From an uncultured Actinomyces sp. (GTDB lineage Bacteria; Actinomycetota; Actinomycetes; Actinomycetales; Actinomycetaceae), in contig CALLSD010000028.1 in assembly GCA_938014245.1 (NCBI GenBank), forward strand, positions 1 through 53,048: a stretch of 53,048 nt of DNA. The letters run 5' to 3'. The notes beneath the pieces were generated by a model. It had not been told where the DNA came from. It did not search any database and worked only from the letters and a program-made list of their open reading frames with translations. The first letter of the stretch is position 1. Each line of letters starts with the position of its first letter. Made by a program: the position numbers and the translations under genes. Shown here piece by piece: positions 34,075 to 41,522 of this stretch.

Positions 34075-34656
34075 ATGCTGCTCAGTGATCGCGATATTTC
34101 GGCAAGCCTCGATAGCGGACGTATCCAACTGGATCCGCTGGACCGCTCTCTGATTCAACCCGCAAGTATTGACGTGCGCTTGGATCGGCTTTTTCGGCTT
34201 TTTGACAACCATCGCTACTCGGTGATCGACCCTGCGGCGGACCAGTCTGACCTCACACACAGCGTCGATGTGGGGCCGGATGATCCTTTCGTCCTTCACC
34301 CCGGCGAATTCGTGCTGGGTGCAACCTACGAATTGGTCACCCTGGGCGATGATATTGCGGCTCGCTTGGAAGGTAAGTCTTCGCTTGGACGCCTGGGCCT
34401 TCTCACTCACTCCACCGCTGGCTTTATTGACCCCGGTTTCTCGGGCCACGTCACCCTGGAGCTGTCGAATACTGCGACCATGCCGATTCTGCTCTACCCG
34501 GGAATGAAGATCGGCCAGCTGTGCTTCTTTGATCTGTCGTCTCCCGCCGAGCACCCCTACGGAAGTGAGGGCCTCGGCTCGCACTACCAAGGACAGCGCG
34601 GCCCCACGCCCTCGCGCACCCACCTGCGCTTCACTCGTACCCGTATCGAGCGCTAA
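34075..34656 (+). CDS. dcd: dCTP deaminase, probably dUMP-forming
   Basis: A 193-residue enzyme that makes dUTP/dUMP for thymidylate synthesis. Visible motifs are QPASIDVRL, the HPGEFVLGATYE strand, EGKSSLGRLGLL, the catalytic-Glu region GFSGHVTLELSN, and the C-terminal YQGQRGPTPSR lid. The lid sequence and short form are like the Mycobacterium bifunctional dCTP deaminase/dUTPase, so a one-step dUMP route is likely. The ATG start is at 34075. The stop is followed after two bases by the next start, indicating translational coupling. Confidence 0.95.
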   Translation: MLLSDRDISASLDSGRIQLDPLDRSLIQPASIDVRLDRLFRLFDNHRYSVIDPAADQSDLTHSVDVGPDDPFVLHPGEFVLGATYELVTLGDDIAARLEGKSSLGRLGLLTHSTAGFIDPGFSGHVTLELSNTATMPILLYPGMKIGQLCFFDLSSPAEHPYGSEGLGSHYQGQRGPTPSRTHLRFTRTRIER

Positions 34657-34658
34657 TC

Positions 34659-35939
34659 GTGGGACAGGAAGCCTCTCTGCCGCCTCGTCGCCGGTCGTTT
34701 CGCGAACGAATGGATGCGGTTCCCGCTGGGGAAGCGCACGATTCCGCGCGTGGCGGTGGAGAATCCGCGCTGAGTCAGACTGCTTCGCATCCTTTGACGC
34801 AGACCTCGATGACTTCGGTCGGCGGGCTGCGTGCTTTTGATACCGCTCTGCGCGTGAACGACACCGGCGAGATCCGCATCGATGATCACGTGGCACGTGT
34901 ATCTATGGGGGCGTCGGCGGGCGAGCGTGAGATTTTGCCGCTGCCCCTTGAGCTTGCTCAGGATCACCACCTTTTCTGCGTGGGCGCGTCCGTTGAGGAC
35001 GATGAGCTTGAAGCGCTTGCCGTGTCCGCTTGGGATGAGGCCCATTGGGTGGCTCCCGGACGCCTGCACCTGCGCGGGGGAGTCGAATTGTCCGGCCCTT
35101 GGTCTCTTCCCGTTAATGTTCGAGGCGAACTTGGCCTGGGTGCGGATCTGACCAGCGCGTGGGTTTTGGAGTGCGAGCCGATGCGAGGCGCGCGCGTTCC
35201 CGAGGAATTGCGCGGCAGTGATCGCTGGGCTGAAGCCTTCCCTGAGGGACTGCCTTTCGGTATCGAATACCAGGTTTTGCTTGTGCTGGAGCGGATGGCT
35301 CGTCGCCTTGCGGGTGCGCTGCGCATCGCGGGCAGTGGCCGCATTATTCAGCCCGATCCTGATTCTGCGGTGTCCTTGGCGGTCTACACGCCGCGCTGGC
35401 TGGGTCCCGCTCAGCTTGCCGAGGCCTTGTCTTCTACCTTCCCCGAGATCATCGATTCGCGTGAGCTCATTGGCCAGGATGCGCCTCCGCAGACGCGTCG
35501 AGAAGCCGCAGCAGAGAGGGAGCTTCGTTCGGTGGCCCCCGAACTTAGTGATGAATTGCGCGAGGCGCTGGCTCGTGACCGTGAGCGTGCGGAGGCCGCG
35601 GAGCAGGTAGTTGATGGATATGCGCTGCTGGCTCCCATTGCCAATCAGTCGATGATGATGATCGAGGCGCACCAGGTTGAGCGTGCTCCTCACGTACTGC
35701 GATGGGAGCAGTGGGCGCAGGGGGCAGTTATTGAGTATCGACTGCGGTGGCTCCCGAAGGGGCAGGTCCAGATTCCTGAGGCGATTGTCACACGCAGTGA
35801 GCGCTTGGAACGGATGCGATCGATCCGTGATATTGAATCCGCGGCAACTATTATCCATGCGATTACAGGCGGAGCCGTGGTTGATGAGGATGATTTCTTA
35901 GTATCACTTGATGATAGTATTAGTGCTGATCACAGCTAG
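34659..35939 (+). CDS. Hypothetical protein coupled to dcd
   Basis: A 426-residue soluble protein I do not recognise. Residues 1-55 are polar and disordered-looking. About 56-280 are mixed alpha/beta and repeatedly handle short self-contained stretches (LRVNDTGEIRIDDHVARVSM, then LPLPLELAQDHHLFCVG). About 285-340 is a charged, helix-forming stretch rich in Arg and Glu, a possible coiled coil. The end (SLDDSISADHS) is acidic. There are no transmembrane helices or catalytic motifs. The GTG starts two bases after the dcd stop, so it is co-translated, but a nucleotide-related role is not shown. It seems restricted to near relatives; that is an impression, not a search. Confidence 0.7.
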   Translation: MGQEASLPPRRRSFRERMDAVPAGEAHDSARGGGESALSQTASHPLTQTSMTSVGGLRAFDTALRVNDTGEIRIDDHVARVSMGASAGEREILPLPLELAQDHHLFCVGASVEDDELEALAVSAWDEAHWVAPGRLHLRGGVELSGPWSLPVNVRGELGLGADLTSAWVLECEPMRGARVPEELRGSDRWAEAFPEGLPFGIEYQVLLVLERMARRLAGALRIAGSGRIIQPDPDSAVSLAVYTPRWLGPAQLAEALSSTFPEIIDSRELIGQDAPPQTRREAAAERELRSVAPELSDELREALARDRERAEAAEQVVDGYALLAPIANQSMMMIEAHQVERAPHVLRWEQWAQGAVIEYRLRWLPKGQVQIPEAIVTRSERLERMRSIRDIESAATIIHAITGGAVVDEDDFLVSLDDSISADHS

Positions 35940-36027
35940 TTCGTCTGAAAAAAGCCTATGAAATTCGTGCTCAGGTGCTGTATTCTTTAAGAGTATTTAT
36001 TCACTCGTGAATTATGGAGTTTTGACT

Positions 36028-37836
36028 GTGTCAAACCTACGCACGAAACGCGCTGTGTCAGCGCTTGCAGCACTGACATTGGCGGTTGGTGGAATCGGGG
36101 CTGTTGAGGTTCTTTCCGATCACGCCCCCGCCGCGGTTGCAGCAAGCTGCCCCGCGCCCACAACCAATATCACGTCCAAAGTGACGATCAGTGACCCTGA
36201 GCTGACTGATCAAAACGGCACCCCGAAGACAAGTTTCACTGTCGCAGCGACCGTTGGTTTCAAGGTGAAGTGGTCGACCAGCTCGAAGGTTCACGCCGGC
36301 GAGTACTTCCAGTACAAGGTTTCGACTCAGTCAGCTAAGCCGATCATGCCCTTCAACTTCGACGTGAAGTCGTCGACGGGCACAGTCATTGGCTGTGGCA
36401 CCTGGGATCAGGATGGTAACGTCAAGGTCGTCTTCAATGATGCGGCCGAAGGCGCAGCCTCTTGGGACGGTTGGGTGATCACTACGGCACAGCTGACCCT
36501 GTCCAAGAATGAGGTTGGTAAGAAGCAGCCTTTCAAGCTGACCGAGACGAAGTCGGTTGACGTCGATATTCAGCCTGGTATCGGCGTCGGCGTGGATTTC
36601 CGCAAGGATGGCTGGCTCTTCAACGTGTACAACAGGAACCGTACGCTTGCGTGGCGTATCACGGTTCCCGGTGGCGACACTGGTCTGAAAAATGTCAGCG
36701 TTGTTGACAACTCCGAAGACACGAAGTGGGACTTCAACTGCGATGACCTTGAACCGCTGTTGAAGAACAACGAAGCAAATCTCAAGCTCGTTGACTCGGT
36801 CGCTAACGGCTACAACGGGCCAGATGTGTCCGGCGGAGCCATTCGCCAGAACGCGACCATCAGCTGCTCGGCGAACAAGCTGGAAATCAAGCTTCCCGAG
36901 GTTCCCGCAAATAAGTTCGCGATCATTGTTCTGTACGGTCACACCCCCGAGGTTGTTTCCGGCCACTACTGGAACACCGCGACTATCACTGCGAATGACA
37001 TGGAAACCCGCACGGTCTCTGCTCAGGACGTCGTCCTGGGTGCAGATGCAGGTGCAGCAGCACGTCAGGTCTTCTCCATTGCAAAGAAGGTCGATGATTC
37101 TGCCGCAGCGCTGACCGAGAACCCGGACTTCACTTTCGAGGTCACCCTGAAGGGCCCCGGTGTTGACAGGACTGAAACGGTCACTGTTAAGAAGGGACAG
37201 ACCTACACCTACCCGGACAAGCTGCCTATCGGAACAAAGGTCAGCATCAAGGAAAAGAACCTTCCCGATGCAAGTGTTCTGTGGGATAACGCGACCTCCG
37301 GTGTCTTTGACCAGTCCGAAGGCGTGACCTTGGGTGCAGACAAGAAGACTGCAACCCTGACGATTAATCCTGAAAAGGATTACACCGCAACGGTGACGAA
37401 CGTGACCAAGCCGAAGCCGACGCCTTCGCCGACTCCGTCCACCACGACACCGACGCCTTCGCCGACACCTTCGACGACGACGCCAACCCCGTCTCCGACT
37501 CCGTCGACGACCACTCCGGTTCCGACCCCGAGCACCACCACCCCGGTGCCGACCCCGTCTACGACTACCCCGACTCCTGCAGTGAGCACGACGCCCACGC
37601 CTTCGCCGTCCACTTCGACGACGCCGAGCCCTTCAACGTCGACCACTGCCTCGGTGCCTCCGGCACCCTCAGAGTCGAATCCTCCCGCGGTTCCGCCGAG
37701 CACTCCCGATAAGCCGAAGAATCCCAAGTCTCCTCTGGCAAAGACCGGCGCAGACAGCGGAATCCTCCTGGGAGCTGGCCTAGCCGCTCTCCTTGCCGGT
37801 GGTGCGGCAGTCGCATCGCGTCGCAGGATGGGCTGA
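36028..37836 (+). CDS. LAxTG-anchored surface protein with DUF5979-like domain and Pro/Thr stalk
   Basis: A 602-residue exported wall protein. A signal peptide (residues 1-38, cut near APAAVA) is followed by a beta-rich N-terminal region like a bacterial adhesin module (40-345). A DUF5979-like domain (about 350-455: FSIAKKVDD, FTFEVTLKGPG, LPIGTKVSIKE, YTATVTNV) precedes a Pro/Thr/Ser stalk (460-560). The LAKTG sorting motif, hydrophobic helix and RRRMG tail complete the anchor. The start chosen is the GTG at 36028, with GGAG eight bases upstream; a GTG seven codons earlier lacks a site. It is monocistronic with its own terminator and is probably a sortase-anchored adhesin; the ligand is unknown. 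Confidence 0.88.
   Translation: MSNLRTKRAVSALAALTLAVGGIGAVEVLSDHAPAAVAASCPAPTTNITSKVTISDPELTDQNGTPKTSFTVAATVGFKVKWSTSSKVHAGEYFQYKVSTQSAKPIMPFNFDVKSSTGTVIGCGTWDQDGNVKVVFNDAAEGAASWDGWVITTAQLTLSKNEVGKKQPFKLTETKSVDVDIQPGIGVGVDFRKDGWLFNVYNRNRTLAWRITVPGGDTGLKNVSVVDNSEDTKWDFNCDDLEPLLKNNEANLKLVDSVANGYNGPDVSGGAIRQNATISCSANKLEIKLPEVPANKFAIIVLYGHTPEVVSGHYWNTATITANDMETRTVSAQDVVLGADAGAAARQVFSIAKKVDDSAAALTENPDFTFEVTLKGPGVDRTETVTVKKGQTYTYPDKLPIGTKVSIKEKNLPDASVLWDNATSGVFDQSEGVTLGADKKTATLTINPEKDYTATVTNVTKPKPTPSPTPSTTTPTPSPTPSTTTPTPSPTPSTTTPVPTPSTTTPVPTPSTTTPTPAVSTTPTPSPSTSTTPSPSTSTTASVPPAPSESNPPAVPPSTPDKPKNPKSPLAKTGADSGILLGAGLAALLAGGAAVASRRRMG
37411..37680 (+). repeat. Imperfect Pro/Thr-coding minisatellite (stalk)
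   Basis: Short degenerate units code for PTPSPTPSTTT and the variant PVPTPSTTT, repeated about eight times, then SPSTSTT. Units are multiples of three bases, so length changes stay in frame. This is the likely wall-spanning stalk of the surface protein. Confidence 0.85.
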
Positions 37837-37867
37837 CCATCTAGCGAGCTGACGCTCTAACGCACTG

Positions 37868-37906
37868 GTCCCGGTGGCGAGAATTCGCCACCGGGACTGT
37901 GTTTTA
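37868..37906 (+). terminator. Intrinsic terminator after the second surface protein
   Basis: The perfect 13-bp stem GTCCCGGTGGCGA (37868-37880) pairs with TCGCCACCGGGAC (37885-37897), with loop GAAT, followed by TGTGTTTTATC. Confidence 0.85.
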
Positions 37907-37991
37907 TCCGGGTAAAGAGTGTGCTGATGCTCCTTCAAGCCTTTAGAGGCTTATAAGCGCAAGACTTGGCTCCCCCTCCATGCCACATAGA

Positions 37992-38031
37992 AGAGAGCCG
38001 TCAGAAGGGTATAGCAAACCCGTCTGACGGC
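37992..38031 (-). terminator. Intrinsic terminator for the DUF3073 gene
   Basis: GCCGTCAGA (38031-38023 on the minus strand) pairs with TCTGACGGC (38005-37997), with inner GGGT/ACCC pairing, and is followed by TCTCTTC on the minus strand. Confidence 0.7.
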
Positions 38032-38063
38032 GTTTCCGTATGTCTTAAAGCGAAAGAGCTCGG

Positions 38064-38321
38064 CTACTTTCGCGATTGCGAGGAAGGGGACGTCCAGTAA
38101 TCTTCGTCATCCCAATGATCATCATCTGCAGACTGGTCATCTTCGGCGTAATCCGCGTAGCGTGCGTACAGATCATCTTCGTCTGTCTGCTGCTCTTCGC
38201 TATGCGCCTCATGCCCGGCTGCAAGCTCCCTTTGGAGTGCATCCAGGTCGGTGTCAGGGCTGAAATACTTCAGCTTTCGTGCGACTTTCGTCTGCTTGGC
38301 CTTTTGACGGCCGCGCCCCAT
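38064..38321 (-). CDS. DUF3073 family protein
   Basis: An 85-residue actinobacterial protein. The N-terminus MGRGRQKAKQTKVARKLKYF and the following DTDLDALQREL are hallmarks of DUF3073. The C-terminal half is very acidic (DEDDLY, YADYAEDDQSADDDHWDDEDY), giving a strongly bipolar charge. The function of the family is unknown; a nucleic-acid or ribosome-associated role would suit the basic head but is not shown. It has its own terminator and lies apart from the next minus-strand gene. Confidence 0.93.
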   Translation of the reverse strand: MGRGRQKAKQTKVARKLKYFSPDTDLDALQRELAAGHEAHSEEQQTDEDDLYARYADYAEDDQSADDDHWDDEDYWTSPSSQSRK

Positions 38322-38463
38322 GGCGTCGACCCCCTCTACGTCGGTCGGGTCCGCACAAGCGGTGCCCTAGGTGTTCAAAATGTTTCGTGGGAACATCATA
38401 CCTAAAAACGATGCCCGATCCCCACCTGAAGTGCTAGGTGGAGCCAAAATTATGCGCTCAGCA

Positions 38464-38796
38464 CTAGAAGCTTGCGCGAGACCTCTTGATACGCGAAACG
38501 ACTCGCCATGCGACAAGACCCACAACTGCAGCCGTGGAGCACGCGACAATTCCGAGAGTCTTGAGAGCTTCAGGATCGCCTTCGCGGGCTTGCTCGGTGA
38601 TCAAACGGGCGCGCACTTTGAGCTCTTCGACCTTGAGGCGAGCCTTATTCTTGGCCTGCTCGATCTGGTAGGAAGGCTGAAGTTGGCCAACAAGCTGATC
38701 GACGGTCTGCGTCAGCTCTTCGCGGGTTGCCCGAAGCTGCGCCTCGATTTCTGCGGCGCTGGGGGCGGGAGTTAGTGCCTGCTGATCATTGCTCAT
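38464..38796 (-). CDS. DUF3618 family membrane-associated protein
   Basis: A 110-residue protein. The N-terminal helix EIEAQLRATREELTQTVDQL is the DUF3618 signature. A charged helical middle is followed by a single transmembrane helix (about 80-100, LGIVACSTAAVVGLVAWRVV) and a basic end. The start overlaps the stop of the upstream holin-like gene by 11 bases, so the two are coupled. It probably forms an envelope-stress pair with that gene, comparable to the YqjD/YqjE-type neighbours in other bacteria; this is inferred from family habit. Confidence 0.9.
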   Translation of the reverse strand: MSNDQQALTPAPSAAEIEAQLRATREELTQTVDQLVGQLQPSYQIEQAKNKARLKVEELKVRARLITEQAREGDPEALKTLGIVACSTAAVVGLVAWRVVSRIKRSRASF

Positions 38797-39220
38797 CTTT
38801 GTGAGCTCCCTTCTTCAAGGCATCCATGCTTTCCTTCAAGCCATCTTGAGGATGGGGAACATGTGCGCGCGACTTCTTGAGCTTTGAAATTCCAACAAAC
38901 GCAAGGACCAAGACGAAGAAGAAAATTCCGCCACATACGATCAAGGATGCTGCCCATGCGGGAAGAACTAAGGTCAGAGCCAGCTCAATGCTGTGGAAAA
39001 TCCAGCCCAGACCGTAGAGTGCAAGAACGCCAGCAACGGCCAACGCACCGATTCCTGCCTTCGTGTAGTTCAGGAACGTCATTGCCTGAGTCTTTGCCAG
39101 TGCAATTTCTCCGCGAATCAATGACGAAATCTGCCCCGTCATGCGGCCAAAAAGCTCGCCAATGCTGGGAGGCTGAGACCCGGAGGGAGCCTGCCCAAAT
39201 GAGGGATGGTCGTTGCTCAT
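38786..39220 (-). CDS. Phage holin-like/DUF1469 membrane protein
   Basis: A 144-residue protein with an amphipathic N-terminal helix (SIGELFGRMTGQISSLIRGEIALAK) and two transmembrane helices (about 52-74 and 84-106), followed by a basic tail. This layout is DUF1469 (putative actinobacterial holin-X/holin superfamily III). Despite the name it sits in a chromosomal pair with DUF3618, and a lysis role is unlikely. The start chosen is the ATG at 39220, which begins MSNDHPS like other members; an ATG ten codons earlier is possible. Confidence 0.88.
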   Translation of the reverse strand: MSNDHPSFGQAPSGSQPPSIGELFGRMTGQISSLIRGEIALAKTQAMTFLNYTKAGIGALAVAGVLALYGLGWIFHSIELALTLVLPAWAASLIVCGGIFFFVLVLAFVGISKLKKSRAHVPHPQDGLKESMDALKKGAHKDEQ

Positions 39221-39313
39221 ACCTGCATCGCTTCCTATGAAGATGGGCACCGAAGTGCAGTCACCCTCTCATTTTGACACGAATTAGCCGCGAGTAGGAC
39301 TCAAAGTCGCGAG

Positions 39314-40657
39314 TTAGTCACCCTCGACCGTTGAATCCTCGCTATCGGGGATGACCGATCCAGGCAGCTCGCCCAAAATCTTTTGCGCATGCTCAATCAG
39401 CGCCCGCTCTTCCGGGCTTGCCTCTGCAGCGGTGGGCAGGTCCTCGTTGAGCTGCTCCTTGAGCTCATCGCCCAGCGAAGCCCGTGCCTGCTCGATGCGA
39501 TGGAAGCGGCGTGCTTGCTCGATTGCAGCTAACGCGATCTCCGCAGTTTCCGGGTTCTCTTCCCACTGTGAGGGCAGGGGAGTGGGTAAGGGGGAGTCCG
39601 CTGTGCGTATGACGCGGGTGCTCAGCGGGTGCCAATTCGGCGTCGCTGTGCCCTTTTTGCTCATTGCCGAGGCGTGATCTTCAACTTCTCCGCCATCCGC
39701 GGTGTCGGAAACGGAGGTTTCGTCATCTTCCGAGGCCGCGGGCGTGACATTGATGGACGCATTTTCCTCTGCGGGTGCTTCGGCATCGTCGGCGGGGGTG
39801 TCTTCCTCAAAAGCGGGTACGGATGCATCGGAAGTCACCGGCTCGCCTGCACGGGGAATAGGGCCGAGATAAGCGCTGGGATTCTCATTAATGGCATCGC
39901 AGGCCATGCGGATGAAGTGTGCATCAAGGCCGGCAGCGTCGGCGACGATCGTGCTATTGGCAACGATGAGCACGCGCTGAGCCAAGGCCGCGGCCTCGGG
40001 ACTGTCGGTGAAGAAGACGACGCATGCGCCGCTGGCACGAAGAAGTTCGCAGGCCTCGGAGAAGTCCTCAAACGAGGGCGCGTCTTCGGTCTGGATGGGG
40101 AAATCGCTGACGACAACCAAATCTGCGCGGTAGATCAGTGCGCGGAGGACCTGGAATTTCAGGAGGTCGGTGGCACTGACATCACGTGCAACTCGATCGA
40201 GATCAACGCCAAGTCGCGCGGCCCGTCGGCGGATTTCACCCGGATCGACGATCTCTCCCATTGCGGCGCAGGGAACAATAAGGTTCTGGGACAGCGTCAG
40301 GGAGGGAATTAAAGCCTCGTCCGGGGAAATGAGAACGCTGCGGCTGCGCGCTGGCATCCACACCGAGCCCGCGTCCAGTGGGCGTAGGCCGGCTAGGGCA
40401 AGGGCGATTGAGCGCCTACGCACTGCCTGCGGATCGAAAACCGCAACTGTTGATCCGGTGCGCAACGCAAGATCGGTGTCTTCTAGGTAGTGCGCCTTGC
40501 TGACGGAGTCGATAACGCTGGCGCTGCGAGCGAAGTACATGACTCTTCCGCCGACACTGCCAGATGCCGTGCTCCTGCGTGTTCGCCACCAGCGACGCTT
40601 GGGTCGCGAGGCAACAAAGGCAGCGCGTTCTTCATCGGTGGGGGCGTGAGTTGTCAT
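39314..40657 (-). CDS. Degenerate ABC-ATPase-like protein
   Basis: A 447-residue soluble protein. Residues about 40-260 follow the order of an ABC ATPase. LALRTGSTVAVFDPQAVRRRSIALALAGL (two parts) sits where Walker A should be but lacks GxGKS/T. IPSLTLSQNLIVP matches the post-Walker A region. DVSATDLLKFQVLRALIY replaces LSGGQxxRxxLARAL, and LVVVSDFP replaces LLLLDEP. VVFFTDSPEAAALAQRVLIV replaces the H-loop, with no His. ATP hydrolysis is therefore unlikely. Residues about 270-345 are acidic and disordered, and about 375-447 helical. It could be a pseudo-ATPase scaffold or regulator. No permease is adjacent. ATG start at 40657. Confidence 0.7.
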   Translation of the reverse strand: MTTHAPTDEERAAFVASRPKRRWWRTRRSTASGSVGGRVMYFARSASVIDSVSKAHYLEDTDLALRTGSTVAVFDPQAVRRRSIALALAGLRPLDAGSVWMPARSRSVLISPDEALIPSLTLSQNLIVPCAAMGEIVDPGEIRRRAARLGVDLDRVARDVSATDLLKFQVLRALIYRADLVVVSDFPIQTEDAPSFEDFSEACELLRASGACVVFFTDSPEAAALAQRVLIVANSTIVADAAGLDAHFIRMACDAINENPSAYLGPIPRAGEPVTSDASVPAFEEDTPADDAEAPAEENASINVTPAASEDDETSVSDTADGGEVEDHASAMSKKGTATPNWHPLSTRVIRTADSPLPTPLPSQWEENPETAEIALAAIEQARRFHRIEQARASLGDELKEQLNEDLPTAAEASPEERALIEHAQKILGELPGSVIPDSEDSTVEGD

Positions 40658-40717
40658 AGTGCAATTGTGCCAATAGCAGTGCTTAGTTGCGGCGTGCGCG
40701 CGCCGAAAAATGGCAGT

Positions 40718-41464
40718 TTACTGCGGAAGAAGCGAGGCGAAGACTTCGTCGATGCGTTCTTGGATGACTGGGGTAAGGGTGGCGTGGATTCGTTGGCGTG
40801 GCATGCTTGCCAGGGGTTCCAAGGCGATGATGTAGCGCATTGTTACGACTCCGTAGAGCATTGATAAGAGGAGCTCAAGCATTTCCCCGAGGCGGCGCGC
40901 ATCGGCGGGATCTGCGGCCAAGAAGTGGCTCACTTGCTCAAGGACATCGCTGCGCATGTAGGTGCGGAAACGCTGTGATGTTGAGGTGTCGGTGGTGAGA
41001 GCGCGCATGAGGGCGGTGAGCGTTTCTGAGGTCAGTTTGTGCTCATACAGATCGAGGACGTAATCCACGAGGCGTCGCGCCGCATCTTTGGGTCCTGGCA
41101 TGAGGAGTGCGATGATTTCCGAGGCCGGATCGAGGGGGAGGTCCATGCAGGCTCGGAAGAGCTTTTGCTTGGTGTTGAAGTAGTAGGTGATCAAAGCGGG
41201 ATCACAGCCTGCGCTACGGGCAACCGAGCGCATCGTCGTGTGGTCGTAGCCCTGAGTAACGAACTCGCTGCGCGCAGCTTCGATGATGCGTTTTTTGATT
41301 TCTCCGCGGGAAGCGGAGGGACCTCGATGGATTTTTGAAAGAGGAGATGTTTCTTTATTCAATTCAGAAGTTTCAACATCTGATGAAACTTCTGAGGGCT
41401 CCTTCAGGGAATCCGAAGGCTCTTTTCGCTGTTTTTCTGCCTTTATTTCCCTTGTTTCACTCAT
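40718..41464 (-). CDS. TetR/AcrR-family transcriptional regulator
   Basis: A 248-residue regulator. Residues 1-50 are an unusual charged, Ser/Glu-rich, low-complexity extension with repeated KEPS/ETSE patterns. The helix-turn-helix is at about 55-100 (KKRIIEAARSEFVTQGYDH, MRSVARSAGCDPALITYYFNTKQKL). A helical ligand domain follows, with similarity to the TetR C-terminal_11-type regulators in ASEIIALL and LRRLGEMLELLLSMLYGV-like stretches. It is divergent from the 1536-residue dehydratase-like gene with only 58 bases between the starts, which hold a strong dyad. It is the likely repressor of both genes. Confidence 0.9.
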   Translation of the reverse strand: MSETREIKAEKQRKEPSDSLKEPSEVSSDVETSELNKETSPLSKIHRGPSASRGEIKKRIIEAARSEFVTQGYDHTTMRSVARSAGCDPALITYYFNTKQKLFRACMDLPLDPASEIIALLMPGPKDAARRLVDYVLDLYEHKLTSETLTALMRALTTDTSTSQRFRTYMRSDVLEQVSHFLAADPADARRLGEMLELLLSMLYGVVTMRYIIALEPLASMPRQRIHATLTPVIQERIDEVFASLLPQ

Positions 41465-41472
41465 GCCATCAG

Positions 41473-41499
41473 TCTAATTTCAACAGTTTGGAAATTAGA
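41473..41499. promoter_or_regulatory. Perfect inverted repeat, predicted TetR operator
   Basis: TCTAATTTC (41473-41481) and GAAATTAGA (41491-41499) are exact 9-bp complements separated by nine bases. The element is AT-rich in a GC-rich setting and fills the 58-base gap between divergent starts. A second small dyad, CTGCG (41503-41507) with CGCAG (41517-41521), abuts the downstream ATG. Position and symmetry strongly suggest the operator of the adjacent TetR protein. Confidence 0.7.
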
Positions 41500-41522
41500 A
41501 ATCTGCGTCATAGTTTCGCAGT

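Noticed and set aside
34000..34896. Extension of mutY to 599 codons across dcd
   Set aside because: The extra part lies antisense to dcd and the next gene and has no MutY-like sequence.
34653..35858. Antisense frame of about 400 codons over the dcd-coupled gene
   Set aside because: The sense frame has a coupled start and coding-like composition. The antisense one has no ribosome-binding site or family resemblance.
38786..39220. Holin-like gene as evidence of a prophage
   Set aside because: No other phage genes are present. The DUF1469-DUF3618 pair is a normal chromosomal arrangement.
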